Below, piece after piece: positions 23,958 through 36,659 of a DNA stretch of 64,000 bases (position 1 is the first letter of the stretch; every line of letters begins with the position of its first letter). Source of the DNA: Chelonoidis abingdonii (Eukaryota; Chordata; Testudines; Testudinidae); contig NC_133771.1 of assembly GCF_003597395.2 (NCBI RefSeq), forward strand, positions 58,439,121 to 58,503,120. Reading direction: 5' to 3'. The notes beneath the pieces are model-generated. The model was given only the letters and a program-made list of their open reading frames with translations. It searched no databases and had not been told where the DNA came from. The position numbers and the translations under genes were made by a program.

Positions 23958-24529
23958 TGAACTGCCCAATGACCAGAAGATACATTAAGATGTGAAGGCT
24001 CGCAGCCAGGTTTATTGTCAGCGAAGAGGAGACTAAGACACGTATGCCCATGACAACAGACTCAGCTCAGTAAATGGCGGGATTTTCCATTTCCCCCCCT
24101 ACCCCCCTTCGGCTGGACAAAGATACTCCCTCTCTGATACACCTTTATACTCTGATACAAACAAGTTATGTACTGCCTCTGACATAGTTACTTCTCCCTG
24201 AAGAGGCTAGTTATCACTCAGCACCTTGAACATGTTGGTTCAATCTAAATATCTCTATTATGTGTTGTCATCCTAACCTTATCTGTTAGGAAGGCTCATT
24301 GTGTTCCTGTTATCCTTGAGGAATGTTTTTGTACCATCCTTGATATCAGAATGTTCTGGTACCACTTGATATTGGAGTGTGTTTGTGTGAGTACTCTGTG
24401 CTTAGCACTTCTTAGGAATGTGTATTTCTGCAATATCAGCACTGTTGTTGACAGATTCTATGAGAAGGTCCTGCCTCATACTAGGCCTCTGATACAAGAG
24501 TTTGTCTCAGACTCTCTTCCTGCTACATT
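23958..24529 (-). mobile_element. Probable retroviral-type LTR relic (solo)
   Basis: Read on the - strand, the piece begins TGTAGCAGGAAGAGAGTCTG, contains GACAATAAACCTGGCTGCGA (AATAAA followed by a T/G-rich stretch, as in an LTR R/U5 region) and ends GGGCAGTTCA. TG...CA ends and the internal AATAAA support an LTR. I could not match target duplications, so the limits are approximate. No coding genes are attached. Confidence 0.55.
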
Positions 24530-24929
24530 CCCCTGCTTTTTATCTTTTTATGGGGAGGATGTTTATCCATTGTTCTAGAAAAGCATAATGCATGGACTGA
24601 AGATGACCCAGCAGGCTAAAAATTATTTTGCCATGGTTATTTGCCTGACAAATTGGTCAGGATGCAGTGCTGAATCCAGGGTTTTCCCCCATAATCTCAT
24701 GCCCTCGGAAGGGAAAAGCAATCATACAGATATGGTTCAAGGTATTTCCCCCTTCCATACTGGGGAGTTTTATAATGCTTTGAGCACCTTGGGAGGAGTT
24801 GAGGATGTTAGCAGAAACTTGACGGACTCCTGGGTAATAGTGTTCAGAGTACTGTCCACCACAAAACCCTAAATAGTTTCCTCCCCACTGTAGTAGAAAG
24901 AGAGCTTGAGATACAAGCCCTCATATTAG

Positions 24930-25030
24930 AGGCCTGGTATGAGGCAGGACCTGCTTACAGAATTTGGCAAGAACAGGCTGATATTGCAAGAATACACATT
25001 CCTAAGAAGTGCTAAGCACAGAGTACTTAT
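24930..25030 (+). mobile_element. Fragment of the same LTR in opposite orientation
   Basis: TATGAGGCAGGACCTGCTTA and CACATTCCTAAGAAGTGCTA, AAGCACAGAGTACT are inverted counterparts of 24391-24480. The two copies form an inverted repeat with about 450 bp between them. The Harbinger-like word GGCCTGGTATGAG at its start is part of the LTR. Confidence 0.6.
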
Positions 25031-25059
25031 GCAAATATATTTTGATATTAAGTGGCTCA

Positions 25060-26040
25060 AGCCTCTGTGAAGAGTCAGTCTTCTCCCATAATGTCATATT
25101 TCCTGAAGGTAGTGATCTTGCTCTACCCTCTACTTAGTTCCTTGGTGCCTTTGAGGAGTATTAACTTGCTTACCCTCAGTTTTACAAACCTCTATTTGAG
25201 CTTCTCCACTCTGTAGATTTGCAGTTCTTCACCCTGAGGGTAAGTTTCTGGGTAGCAATCCTCTCAGCCAGAAGAGTTCTATGTGCCTTTCTGTCGTTCT
25301 CTTTATTTGGCCTTCCATAGGGACAGGGTTGTCCTCTGTTCTAGTTTTTGCCAAAAGGCCTGTCCTCATTTAAACAAGATACCTCCATTCTGAATTTTTC
25401 AATTCTAAACAAAGGGAAACATCATGGATCCCTGAGTTAGGTCCCTAAAAGTATTTTTGGATAAGAAACCTTAAAGAGAATGGATCCCCTGTTCTGTTTG
25501 CTTCAAGGACTCAAGGTGTCTAGATGGTCAAATAAATCAGGTCTACTATCAAGTAGACATCCAAAGTGGCTGAAGTTCCCTGTCCACAGATACTTTACTC
25601 CACTAGATCCATGGCCAGCCTCTGCACTTTTACTGCACTAAATCCATAGACCAGCTTTGCACAGATGTCATGTGTTCCTTGCATTTTTTAGGGGGCATTG
25701 CAGACTGAATGTGCAGGTGTCTGTGGGTGTAACCTTTGACCACAAAGTGCCTCCGTCTGGGCTCCCCTGAGAAGCTCTCCCTCTGGTGAAGTGATGCATT
25801 GGGGTTAGACATTCTCATTCACTTCTTCTGCGCTCCCTCTCCTGTATCCACCTCTGGAGTCTTATTTTTTCCTTGAATATTTACTCATAGGGTACTGCTA
25901 CAAAGAACTCAGCATCTGCACCATTGTGGCCTTGGCTACAGACAAGCAAATTATATTCTCACTGGTTCATTTGCTTTCTGTAATTTGCAAGACAACATAG
26001 ACTCCTACTCTTCTAGGATTTCTATACTCTTGACAACAAA
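25060..26040 (+). pseudogene. Possible decayed DIRS-like tyrosine recombinase
   Basis: The + strand block VSFWVAILSARRV (about 25240-25280) resembles the DIRS recombinase segment FLVAITSARRV, which contains the first catalytic Arg. Later blocks (KVFLDKKP, GLKVSRWSNKS) fit the same protein in order but across many stops and frameshifts. The region is too decayed for certainty; a different retroelement is possible. Confidence 0.4.
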
Positions 26041-26049
26041 CTTGCCACT

Positions 26050-28260
26050 TTAGGTAGGGAGGTCGAGTAGGCCAAGATTATATTTTCTATCAGAAGGAAT
26101 TAAACCTGAGAAACAGAGGATAGAGCCTTAGAGAATATGAAAATCCTGCCTGTCAGAGTGAGTGAGGAGGGAGCAACTCAATTTCTGTCTTGATTGAGCC
26201 ACAGAAATAAAATTAGCTAGTATATGGGAACACAATTTGCCTAATGGATTTTTTTGGGTTTGGATAATTAAACAATTGAAGAGACAGCATGTCTAGTTGT
26301 TTACAGGTAGGCAGGCACACCTCAGTTCTGATCCTGGACTTTTTCTCTGATTTGTTGATTTGATGTGTGCCCTTTGCTAAGTCACTTATCCTAATGTACA
26401 AATACAGAGGTTAATACTTAGATAAGAAGGGTGTTAAGATTAATATATGGGAATACTTTGACACTGGAATTTTAATTATTGATAATATCTATTAAGACTT
26501 TAATTTTGTGATATTTCAAATGGAAGGTCAGTGTCTCAAGTTTTTAAAAAACTGTTGATGATTGAGTGATATCATGCTCAGGTTTTCCACCGTTGGAGGG
26601 TTTTAATTGTGAATAGAAGGGCAAATTTTAATCCTAGTACCTACTGTAATTAACAGGAATTGAGCTGTGGATTGAGCAGATGCATGCAGGGAGGGTGGGG
26701 GAGGAGGGATCCTCAGGGTTCAGGGCAATTTGCAGGAATGGAATGGCTTGCAGGTTCCAGAGCCATCAACAACTGTATGTAAATATTCATGTACATGTAT
26801 ACTTGGATATTTGCATTCCAGGGGAAATCCTGCATCTTCCTTCATTACTGCAGAGGGCTTTTTCTGGCAAGGAGAGGAGCTTGGAGAGGATCAAATAACC
26901 CAGCATACAATTATGCAAACTGATAGGTTGGGGCATGCACACACTGCCAGAGACGTAGCCTCAGCACCCACAGGATCCAATTCAGTCCTCCTTCCCCAGC
27001 TCATTTTAGACTGCAGTAATCTCTGCAGAGAGGCTCTCTCCAGGCTGCAGAGATGCTGTGCCAACCATGTTGCTAGAGTAGTTTCCACAGCCCCTTGCAT
27101 ATGGATCACTACAAGAGGAAGGACCAGAGAATCTGCATTGTGGTAGGTCCTCTGGCCCCACTGCACCCATTTGCTGGCTCACTATACTCTGCTCCTTGCA
27201 TTGCCGTTAAGGAAGCTTCCACACACCAGGTCTCTGCACCCTGTGAGATGTGTGCATCTACTGCAAAGCCTTCCTGCAGCTTGTGTAGTGGAGCCATACT
27301 GTTTCTGCTGCCTGGGGACCCATTATGGTTACAGAAGAAAGGGCAAGATTTAGCCCCAGAGGCCAAATTTCTAAGCCTGTATATAAGTAGATAGCCGCAC
27401 AAACCTTGAACAGTTCTTGGCACTGTGGAACCTTGGCAAGTTATCCTCCCCTGTAAATGCAACTGAATCGTTGCATCCCTTCCCCCCACTACCTTTCAGA
27501 AGCCCTGTTAAGGGAATCCATTAGGCACTGTGGTGATTCTTACTGAGCCCTCATGTCACCACTTTTGTGCATAAGGCAGTCTGGAACTGTATAGTGATAG
27601 TTGAAATAAATTGAGAGTTAGCAAATTGGAATGTTTTATAACTTGGTGGTCATCTAAAAACGTAAGACAAATATGGATCCCATGTTGGGCTTGTGTATGT
27701 GCTTATAATTATGATTCTCTATAATTTGATTTGCCTAATTATTAACATTTTTATTTATAGAATGAAATCATTATAAGGTACATTTTGTATATTTTTAACA
27801 AAATTAATATTTTAAAAAACCTTCAAATAATCACATGGTTGCACATCAGCACCTTTAGTTTTCCTTTGGAGTGTTTTTTCTGATTGTATTTATTAACTCC
27901 TCTTTTTCATGAAAATGTGAAGTAAATGTAAAAAACACAAGGAACATTATATTGGGGATTTTACACATACTAAAATCAGGCAATTCAAAGTTGTGGTTCC
28001 CATAGCAACTGTAACTGTGCCACATTTCGTATACATATTAAGGCATAAAGGTTAATATCCCTCTGTGGTAATGCAAAATTCAGTTATGCACAAGTAGGGG
28101 AAAGAGACTCAGCTGCTGTGTATACAATAATTTTCAGCTGCCTGTCTTTTGTTGTATTAAAGTTTCAAATATAACATAGCAGTAGCTTTTTCTCCTTCAA
28201 GAGCACGCTTTCATGCAATGCATTCTGGGTTGGGTCACTTTCCACAGAAATCTGAAGACT
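26050..28260. other. SMAP1 intron, unassigned
   Basis: No element or gene recognised. The region 26680-27500 is GC-richer and has overlapping open frames on both strands (26730-27146 +, 27109-27489 -) without family similarity; it may be an old repeat. Confidence 0.4.
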
Positions 28261-28610
28261 GTCTGAGGCAGGGGTCGGCAACCTCTGGCACACAGCTCAC
28301 CAGGGTAAGCACCCTGGCGGTCCGGGCCAGTTTGTTTACCGGGCATGTTAGCAGGTTCAGCTGATCACGGCTCCTACTGTCTGTGATTCGCCGTCCCAGG
28401 CCAATGGAGGTGGCAGGAAGCTGTGGCCAGCACATCCCTCGCCCACGCTGCTTTCTGCAACCCCTATTGGCCTGGGACGGCGAACCGCAGCTAGTGGGAG
28501 CCACAATCAGCTGAACCTGCCGACACGGTGGGTAAACAACCTGGCCCGGCCCTCCAGGGTGCTTACCCTGGCGAGCTGTATGCCAGAGGTTGCCGACACC
28601 TGGTCTAAGG
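28261..28610. mobile_element. Palindromic hAT MITE, 8-bp TSD
   Basis: The element spans 28269-28602 with CAGGGGTCGGCAACCTCTGG at the left and the inverted form GAGGTTGCCGACACCTG at the right. Flanks GTCTGAGG (28261-28268) and GTCTAAGG (28603-28610) are a duplication with one mismatch. The two halves are inverted copies around 28390-28480. Same family as 1749-2083. Confidence 0.9.
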
Positions 28611-28842
28611 CCATGTCTACACTCTTGGCTAAATCGGCACTGCTGCAATTGATGCAGCACTGTCGATTTAGCGGGTCTGGTGAAGATACACTAAGTCGAT
28701 GCGAGAGCGCTCTCCTGATGATGTCAGTACTCCATCTCCCTGAGAGGCAGAAGCTGTGTCGATGGGAGAGCATGTCCTGTCAATATAGTACAGTGTAGAC
28801 ACCGCTGTAAGTCAACCTAAGTTAGCGTAGACCAGCCCTTAA
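28606..28842. mobile_element. Harbinger MITE (TAA target)
   Basis: The left end, GGCCATGTCTACACT (28609), and right end, AGCGTAGACCAGCCCT (to 28839), are imperfect inverted repeats flanked by TAA on both sides. The interior has CGATTTAGCGGGTCTGG and AAGTCGATGCGAGAG. It shares a motif with 52410-52625. Confidence 0.75.
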
Positions 28843-29054
28843 ATTTCAAGGGCTTCTCGTGATTAGACCCTCCCACTGATTCTGTTCCAGGATGTTCTGC
28901 CTCCAGATAGCAGCACAAGGCAGACAGAGAACTCCTGTTTTGTCAATCACTATTTTTTCCCTTAACCCAATTTCGAGAACATTTTGTTACTATATTCACT
29001 TTTTCTCCCTTATTTGGTCCCTTATGTCTTCAGTCTGCACTACTAGGAAACATG

Positions 29055-29351
29055 GGCTATATCTACACTATGGATCTTACAGTGGCACAGCTGTACCACT
29101 ACAGCTGTGCTGCTGTACGGTCTCCCATGTAGCTGCTCTTTGCTTGCCGGAGAGAGTTTTCCTTCCAGGATAATTAAACCATCCCCAGTGAGCGGTGTTA
29201 GCTATGTCAATGCCAATGAGAGGCTCTCCTGCCGACATAGTACTGTTCACATCAGTGCTTTGGCAGTGAAATTTGTTGGTCAGGGCGCATTTTTTTCACA
29301 CTCCTCACCAGCAAAAGTTTTCCTGACAAAAGTATTAGTGTAGACATAGCC
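29055..29351. mobile_element. Harbinger-like MITE
   Basis: GGCTATATCTACACTA at the left and TAGTGTAGACATAGCC at the right are near-perfect inverted termini (one mismatch over 16). Flanking trinucleotides do not clearly match. No coding capacity. Confidence 0.75.
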
Positions 29352-29482
29352 TTAGTCTCCAGCTCCCAGGTTGAACTGCAAGGAGCCCATATGCTGCAGA
29401 TTGTGAAGGCAGAAGAGAACAGTGAAGGACTGTAATGTCTTGTCCTGTCCTCCCCGTTGTCTTGTAGGCAAACTGGCAGATA

Positions 29483-30464
29483 GCTGGTGTCATAAATGGA
29501 TAGGTAGGTAAGGGTTAAGTTTCTTTCTTTTACCTGAAAAGGGTAACCGAACACCTGACCAGAGGACCAATCAGAGAACTGGATTGTTTAAAGTCAGGGG
29601 CGGGAATTTGTATACTCGGGGTCTTTGTTGTTTTCTTAGCTATGAGGAAACAAGTCTTCTTCTAATTCTCTCCTAATACTTCTTCTAAACATCTGTAAGT
29701 ACCCAGGAACCGCAAAGTAATTCAGCTATGATGGTCTTTGGGGTGTATTTACCTGTATGTTAATTTGTTGTGCTGGTTTAATTGGGCTATCTTTTAAATC
29801 AGACTGTTTCTTTATATTTTCCTATAAGCAAGAGCCTTTATTGAGTTTCTTAATGCAAGATGATTGTTTTATATTTTCTTTCTTTTTTTCTATAAAGTTT
29901 TCTTTTTAAACCTTGTGAAAGTTCTTTTCCTAGGGAGGCAAAGGGAAAAGCCAGGCTGTGGGCTATTTTCCTATTTGGGTCCAGGGAAAGAGCAGACTAC
30001 GGGGAAAGAGACGAAGAATTCTCTCTGTTCTCTGGTGGTTACAGTTTTTCCCTCGTTCCTGGAGCAAGGGGGGTGGCAGAGCCCAGCTGTGGGTATTTTG
30101 CATCTCCATTGTCCTGAGGGAAGCAGAAAAGCTGGTTTCTTGGGTCACACAGGTTAGCCGCGAGGCAAGCCTGATAAGGAGGGGGAAGGGGTTATTTTCC
30201 CTGCTTTTAGCATCCAAGGGATTGGGAATCTGGGTGTCCCACCAAGGGAGGGTTGGGGACACCAGAGGGAGGAAAGGGGGGATCAGGCCCCATAGATTAA
30301 TTCCTGATCTGGTGGCAGCGAGAATATCCAAGCTGGTAGTGAGCTTGGGGGAGTTTCAGGTAAGCCCCCACCTTTGGACGCAAAAGTCCAGGTTTGGGAC
30401 AGGACCAGACTGGTGGACACTAAAGTCCAGGTCTGGGACTGGACGGCTAGATTACCACAGCTGG
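29483..30464 (+). mobile_element. Solo LTR copy 2, 5-bp TSD GCTGG
   Basis: The LTR spans 29488-30459 (972 bp), from TGTCATAA to TTACCACA, with GCTGG duplicated at 29483-29487 and 30460-30464. A GTAAGT (29695-29700) and a T-rich tract with AG (29896-29897) resemble splice signals. The 3' part contains a local tandem duplication of AAAGTCCAGGT(T/C)TGGGAC (about 30385 and 30422), which explains some of the extra length. Open frames here (29958-30494 + among them) are not genes. Confidence 0.9.
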
Positions 30465-31319
30465 ACGCTTCCAGTTATTTTGTTCTTAATGTGAACAATA
30501 TTTTATGGTGGAGGGGAAATAGTGTTTTACAGCATACAGTAAACTGTTCATTTGGTTTGTCCTACTGGAACTTTTTCTCTTTTCTCAGATAAATAAAAAT
30601 TCTATCCTTGATTTGTCAGTTGTTTCTTTTTAGCAGTGGGGAAAGGAATGCCAGGGAATATTTCAATCAGAGAGCTGAAATTATAGTTGTGCTGTGAGAG
30701 AGTCAGTAATGGAGAAGTTTTATATGAGTGAAATTCTGATTAAATAATGTATCTCATTTTTCTAGCATAAACACAGTCTTAGGAAAAAAAGAATCCAGCA
30801 ATAAAATAGATGGGGAAGTACAGTATGTGGAAATCTCATTTCTGCCGCCTTCTATCTCTCACATTTCTCTGTTGCAATGAGCCACACATTTCATGTGGTG
30901 TTATTGAATCTTTAATGTTGATGCTTTGATAATATTGGCCCTCAGAATGAATTTTTTCCTTCAGGCAAATCATTGTTACAATGCTAGAGCACTGGAAAAT
31001 AAATTTTTTATGGCATGGCAAAAGAGGAAGTAATATTCATACTCCTTTATAGATTTATGGATTTGCTGTGGATGTCTTTGGTGCTTTTGAAGGGCTTGTT
31101 AAGACTATTTATTATTTAACACGTTCCACAATTTAAGTTTGATGAATGTATTACAATGTTAGACTGTTAATGTCCATTGGTCCTTCAAGTAATAGTTATA
31201 TTTTAAGTTAAAGTTGCTTCAGTATCTGCTTCTCAGTAACATATACTGTACATTTTTCATAAAATGCTTGGATTTTTATTATTTAATATGTTAGTGTTAG
31301 GCATAACTAAATTGACACA
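30465..31319. other. SMAP1 intron, nothing recognised
   Basis: AT-rich sequence between the second solo LTR and the DIRS gag relic. Confidence 0.45.
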
Positions 31320-33665
31320 CAATCTTTTGTTCTTTAAGTGACCATCCACGTGGATTCCACTCTTGTGCAGAGCAGGCCTCCATACATGCGAGACCTGATT
31401 CTTCTGGCTAGCGGCATCCATTTTAGTTGGATAATTTAAGGGGGTTAGGAAGGGTTTAGCTAGACCACTCTTTCTCCCCATACAGGAGCTCTAGCAGTAT
31501 GTCAGAAGCGAGATTCTGAGGGTTTGGAATCTGCCCCTTGAGTGAAGCTTTTAATGCTGCTTAATGACTGGCACTCTAAGTGTCTCTTCTGTTTAGAAGA
31601 GGAACGTATTCCTCAGCAGTGTTCCATAAGTCTGTCCTCCTGTAAGCAGACTCAGAAAGGCCTGCCTAAAATTATTCCTTTTGGAGTACTCCTTGGCCTC
31701 AGCGGTTGAAGAGCAGCCAATGGGCTGACAAAGATCACTGGCACAGTAGTACCAACCATTAAAGAGAGCACCAACAGTACCCACCAAATCGCTGCACTCT
31801 TTCTCTTAATACCAGCCTTCTCAGTATTTGGCACTTTGGTATGGGTCACCTCGGAAATGTGTTCCTTGGTACCCAAAGCTTCTACCTAGTGTTGTAATAC
31901 ACAGGGGAAATACAATACAGAGTTATTTAACTGGAACTGGTACTCTCCTCAAAAGGTTGAAGATGATGATAGCTAATCAATGAGTTACAGACTCAGCAGT
32001 GCAGCAAACAAAGGAAATATGTCTGGTACTGACTTCATCCCCCTGCCAGTTAGGTAGGCTATAACAGATCCAGGCACTCTATTCTAGTCAGTCTCTCTCT
32101 CTCTCTCTCATTTATTTTCTTATACTTCACCCATCACCATAGTATCTGAGAGCCTTCCAGTTGTACCTTAAGCAACATGACTAACATCTGTCACGTATTT
32201 GTTCTCTAATCCTCTCCCCAGGAGGGCCTGATAGGATAGTCCCATCTTTTGAGGAGTGTGTACTCCTTTTTCCTCATTCTCTTCAAGGCACAGAAAGGAG
32301 TCATCTCCTACACACAGGTAGAGATTCTAGGGAGGAATCCATCTGCAGGAAACAACCTGGGGCTCATAGGGACATCGCTCCTAGCATCCTCCTTTGTGTT
32401 CCCTACCCTAGTACCATCTACTATCAGCCTTAGCTCTATTGGACAGCCGAGATATGCAAATATATTCATGCAAGCCTGCATTTTCTCCCCATTTTCAAGG
32501 ATTACAACCTCCTCTCCAGAGAATGCTGTACAGACCAACCCAGACAGATCAGCCTGCACAGACTATGATTTTAGAACGGAATGGGGAAGAAAGTGAGGAG
32601 GAGCAATCCTGCTAGGAGAAGAACTACTTGTCCCCATTTTAATTTCTTCCTTGTCCTTCAGTGAAGCAGTAAATCCCTGAATGTCTTCCTCAGTTGACAT
32701 CTTCAAGTTATTCCAGGATCTTATCAAGAGACTTTGGATATACTTGTAGAAGTTGTGTGAGAGAAATTGTACACAGCCCTAGATATCTTACACCCTTCCT
32801 TCCTAGAAGGCTTACCGTGCCACTAAATGAGGGGTTGCTGGAACCTGTAAAAGACTTGTGGCACATGTCAGAATTGATATAGACCACATCTAAGCAAGCT
32901 GATAGGAAGTACCAAGTCTCTTCCATTGGGATTTGGATGCTTTCTGTTCTAGCCCAGTACCAGGAGCTCCTGTAGTATCTGCTGTCTGATAGTTCAAAGC
33001 ATCAAGGGCCTGCCAAATATACACCCACGGAGAAAGACTCAAAGAATCTCTACCTATTTGGATACAAAGGCTGCTCTTGCGCCAGCCTGCAGATATGTGG
33101 CTGACTACCAAGCGTTCTTCTCTAACTATGACTGTCTGAATTAGGACCAACTGTCTTAGTTTGTGAACTAGGTACCTCAGGAATATTGAGAGGAACTAAA
33201 ACTGGTCATGACTGACTTCATACTTCCCTTCAGACTGTGCTGGATAGGTCCAGTACAGAGGTTTGTACTGTAGCCACATGTGTAGTGATGAGAAAATCTT
33301 CCTAGCTTCAGTCCTTAAAGATTCTCAGGGAGGTCCAAACTACAACGGAGAACCTTCCCTTTGAGGGTAATTAACTTTTTAATTCTAAAACTGCCTGTCT
33401 ATTTGTTGAGGACTTCTGGACAACAAGTGAGACCACCTGCTTCCTTAAAGCAGCATCTCTCTTCCCAGTACTATTATCAGCCTCAGAGGGTAGAGGAGAT
33501 TCAAACCTTTATGGGAGTTCCTTATACATTGTTGCATAAAGCTTGGGTTACTCTCAGACCTTATTTCAAGTTTCTGCCCACGGTTGTTTGTATTCCATAT
33601 GAACCAATTTATTCTAGTCCCAGTGTTCTTCCTGAATCCATTCTCAGCTCCAGGGGAAGTTAAAC
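31320..33665 (+). pseudogene. DIRS-type retrotransposon 5' end and gag relic
   Basis: The start, GTGACCATCCACGTGGATTC, resembles a DIRS terminus (compare the 42.9-kb element). The + strand frames give a Gag-like protein in order: HSKCLFCLEEERIPQQC (31578-31622), a CX2CX4HX4C knuckle with Arg in place of His; then about 32790-33340 RLTVPLNEGLLEPVKDLWHM, KDSKNLYLFGYKG and a VATCVVMRKSS block. These follow vertebrate DIRS gag but with many stops and frame changes. Similarity ends near 33660; RT and recombinase are not attached. A (TC)9 microsatellite is at 32092-32109. Confidence 0.62.
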
Positions 33666-34612
33666 TTCATATGCTTGTTATAATGAGCATTTTCTATTGA
33701 TTGATAGGTATGATTATTTTGTTTGTATTTCAGTAGTATTTGCAGCCTCAATTAGTAATTGGTGCCTAGTCTACATTATAATAATTGTTTTAAATTTTCC
33801 AGTGCAATAGTCGTGTCTCTTTAATGTTCTTTGACTATTGTCCTTCAAAAATGGCCATACAAGACCTCTTCCTATTATGTAACTGTAGTTATTTAAAGGG
33901 ACATTCCTTGTTTTTTAAATATTGCTGAGAATAGTATTATGAAATAAACTGCATTGTTTGCAACCCATGTATTTACACATTGAGAATCTGAAAACTGATT
34001 TGCATGATTTTTATAGTCCAAGCTGAGAAAAATTCATAATATAAATAAACAGTGAACAGAAAATTAGATTGCTAAAACTGCCTTATTAAAACTCAGAGGA
34101 CTTAATGGTAAAATAAGCAAATAAATTTGTTTACGTATGACTTAAATATTGGGCTTTCTGTTTACCATTTTTTAAAGTAAATGTTTAAAATCAAGAACTT
34201 GTGAACATTTTTTACTATCTAATATCATTACTCTTGTTCACCCTCCCTCTTATTATTTGTTGCATCTTCTCTTAAACTAGATTGTAAATTCTAAAAGTCA
34301 AGGAATGTATCACATGATACATTTCTACAAGGCCCCTTACAATAATCTTAACAGGATCCCTGGGCATTGCTGCAGAACATATAACTAATAATTTGATATT
34401 TTCCTTTTAAAATAGTCTCCACAGGGCAGTGGGAAAACGTAGATGAAAAGTTGTTGTTTAGAGAAAAATAACACTATTACTGGGCTAATTTAAAAGGGTA
34501 CAATAGACACAGCAACTGAAACAGGTTAAGGGGAAAATATATTCAGAGCCAATATTGAAATAAAATAAAGGAATAAAATAAACGTAATTGAGCGTGAACG
34601 GTGTTAATCTTA
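33666..34612. other. SMAP1 intron, nothing recognised
   Basis: AT-rich, no repeat or coding block identified. Confidence 0.45.
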
Positions 34613-35688
34613 TTTATCTTTAGAGCCCCGCCAAATTCATGGTCCATTCTGGTCAATTTCACATCCAAAGGATTTGAAAATTGGTCAATTCCATGTTTTC
34701 AGATGTTTGCATCTGAAATGTCACGGGCTGCAATCGTGGGGGTCCCGACCCAAAAAGGAGTTGGGGAGGGGGGTGTTGCAAACATGTTGTAGGGGGATTG
34801 TGGGATTGCCACCATCACGTCTGTGCTGTCTTCAGAGCTGGGCTCTGAAGGCAGCAGCCGCGGAGCTCCCTGGTTCCACGAGGTGGAGGTGGTCTGATCA
34901 CCCGCATGCTGCTGGGAGCACCCCAGCTATATGTTCCATGCTGACATTCAATTAATGACATTTGAAACCATTTGAACTTTTTTTTTTTTACTTGCTTTTG
35001 TTAACTTAGAGCAGTGGTTCTCAAGTTTGAGGCTACCAATTGAGATCCCTACCTTACAAAACTGCCTCAGATGCTCATATCTACCAATCAGTAAGTTGAG
35101 CCTTGACTGTGATTTGCTGCTGTAAAGTGTCAATCAAAAAATCCTATTAAATTCTTTACCTTTCTTTTTATTTTTATCAAAACAAGCTAATAATTGCATC
35201 TGGAAGGGGGACAGTTCCCTGTACAATGATCACTTTTATCTCCCCTCCAACCCCCCCCTGCGGCTGTGAAGCAATGGGGTCAGAAAGCAAGTGATGAGGA
35301 GGGGGTGTGGAGCTATTTGTAGCCGGGAGAGGTATCCAAGAGCAGCCATGCAGGGAAAGAGGAAGTCCTGTCCCTCCCCAGTGTGGCCTGAGGTGCTCCC
35401 AGCAGCGCGGGGGAAATTGAAGCCACCTCCATCTCCAGAAGCCTCCTCTGGCTAAAGGAACGTCTGGGACTGCTGCCCAGCCCCGTAGCTTCCTGCAGCA
35501 GGGGAAGGTACCCAGAGGTGGGTCTGATCTTCCCCAAGAAGCTGTGCAGAGAAAGGACAAGTCCTGTTCCTCCCCAGCCCAGCTGAGACACTCCCAGTAG
35601 CACAGGAAGATTGGATTTCACAGGGCTTATTTCATTGTCCGGGACACTTTCTCCATGGCCATTAAATTGGTAGGGTCCTATTTATTGT
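34613..35688. mobile_element. hAT-type MITE, long form (1,060 bp)
   Basis: The ends TAGAGCCCCGCCAAATTCAT (34621) and ATTGGTAGGGTCCTA (to 35680) are imperfect inverted repeats. Flanks TTTATCTT and TTTATTGT match at six of eight bases. Related to 18667-19313. Inside are a T-run (34979-34989) and a GC-rich block (35240-35620) whose - strand open frames (35177-35621) contain an internal duplication but no known protein. Confidence 0.55.
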
Positions 35689-36622
35689 CCTTATAACTTA
35701 TTATTCTAGTCTAATGGTTTTATTCTGTACAGCCACTTCTGCAGTTTGACATGATGTAGTCTTTTGGCCAGGAGAGACCATTTTGATGAGTTTCTAGCCC
35801 TTCAGTGCAATAACCAGAGAAGTCTTTGCTTCTGCTCTCAGCAAAGGATACTCCTAGACTGATTCCTTTCTTATTCTACACAAAATACTTTATAGAATCT
35901 GCATCTTAAGTTTTTTGAATAAAGTGTAGCCAGCACAAAGTTCCATGAAACCCATCCGTTCAACTTCATATTATTTGCCTACCAAGTTCAGTGTAAGAAA
36001 GTTGTTAATTTCTTAATATCTGGTGTAATGTGTATTCAGCTGTCACACATTCTTTCCATTTTTTCTAAATAATGATGTAAAATTTGATGCAAAACAATCC
36101 GTAGGTAGTCCAGAAATGTCAACCATGTTTTATAATATTTTTACATATTTGTCTACTTTTGGGAACATGCCTTTCTCCAGTCACATATTAACAGTAATGT
36201 CCATGCTTTAATTTGGTATGGTTTCACAACATAATCCTGAATCCTGCTACGAGTAAAAATAACAATTGATTTGTTGGCATGTTTTCTGTAAGATATAGCC
36301 TACCTATATAGCAGTTGTTAGAAAATCAGTTATTAAATGTGTGTGTGGGGGGGGTTAAAATGTTTATACAGCATGATTTTGTTATCTGCCTTCTTCCAAC
36401 TTCCATCATCTTTCAGGATTATCTAATTTGGACCTTAATCCTAGAAACACATCTGTGTATGCACAGCTTTACTCAATGAGTAAATTCATGTGTATATATA
36501 TAAATATTAATAAGTTCCAGGGCAGTTCCAGATTATAAGTTCTGGACAGGACATGAACCATGTTATTTTGTGGCTGTCAAGCACAATGTATACCTCTACT
36601 TCTATAGAAATAAATCTCTCTG

Positions 36623-36659
<37 letters not shown>

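Noticed and set aside
29958..30494. 178-codon open frame on the + strand
   Set aside because: Lies almost wholly in a solo LTR and extends beyond its end; the other two LTR copies do not keep the frame.
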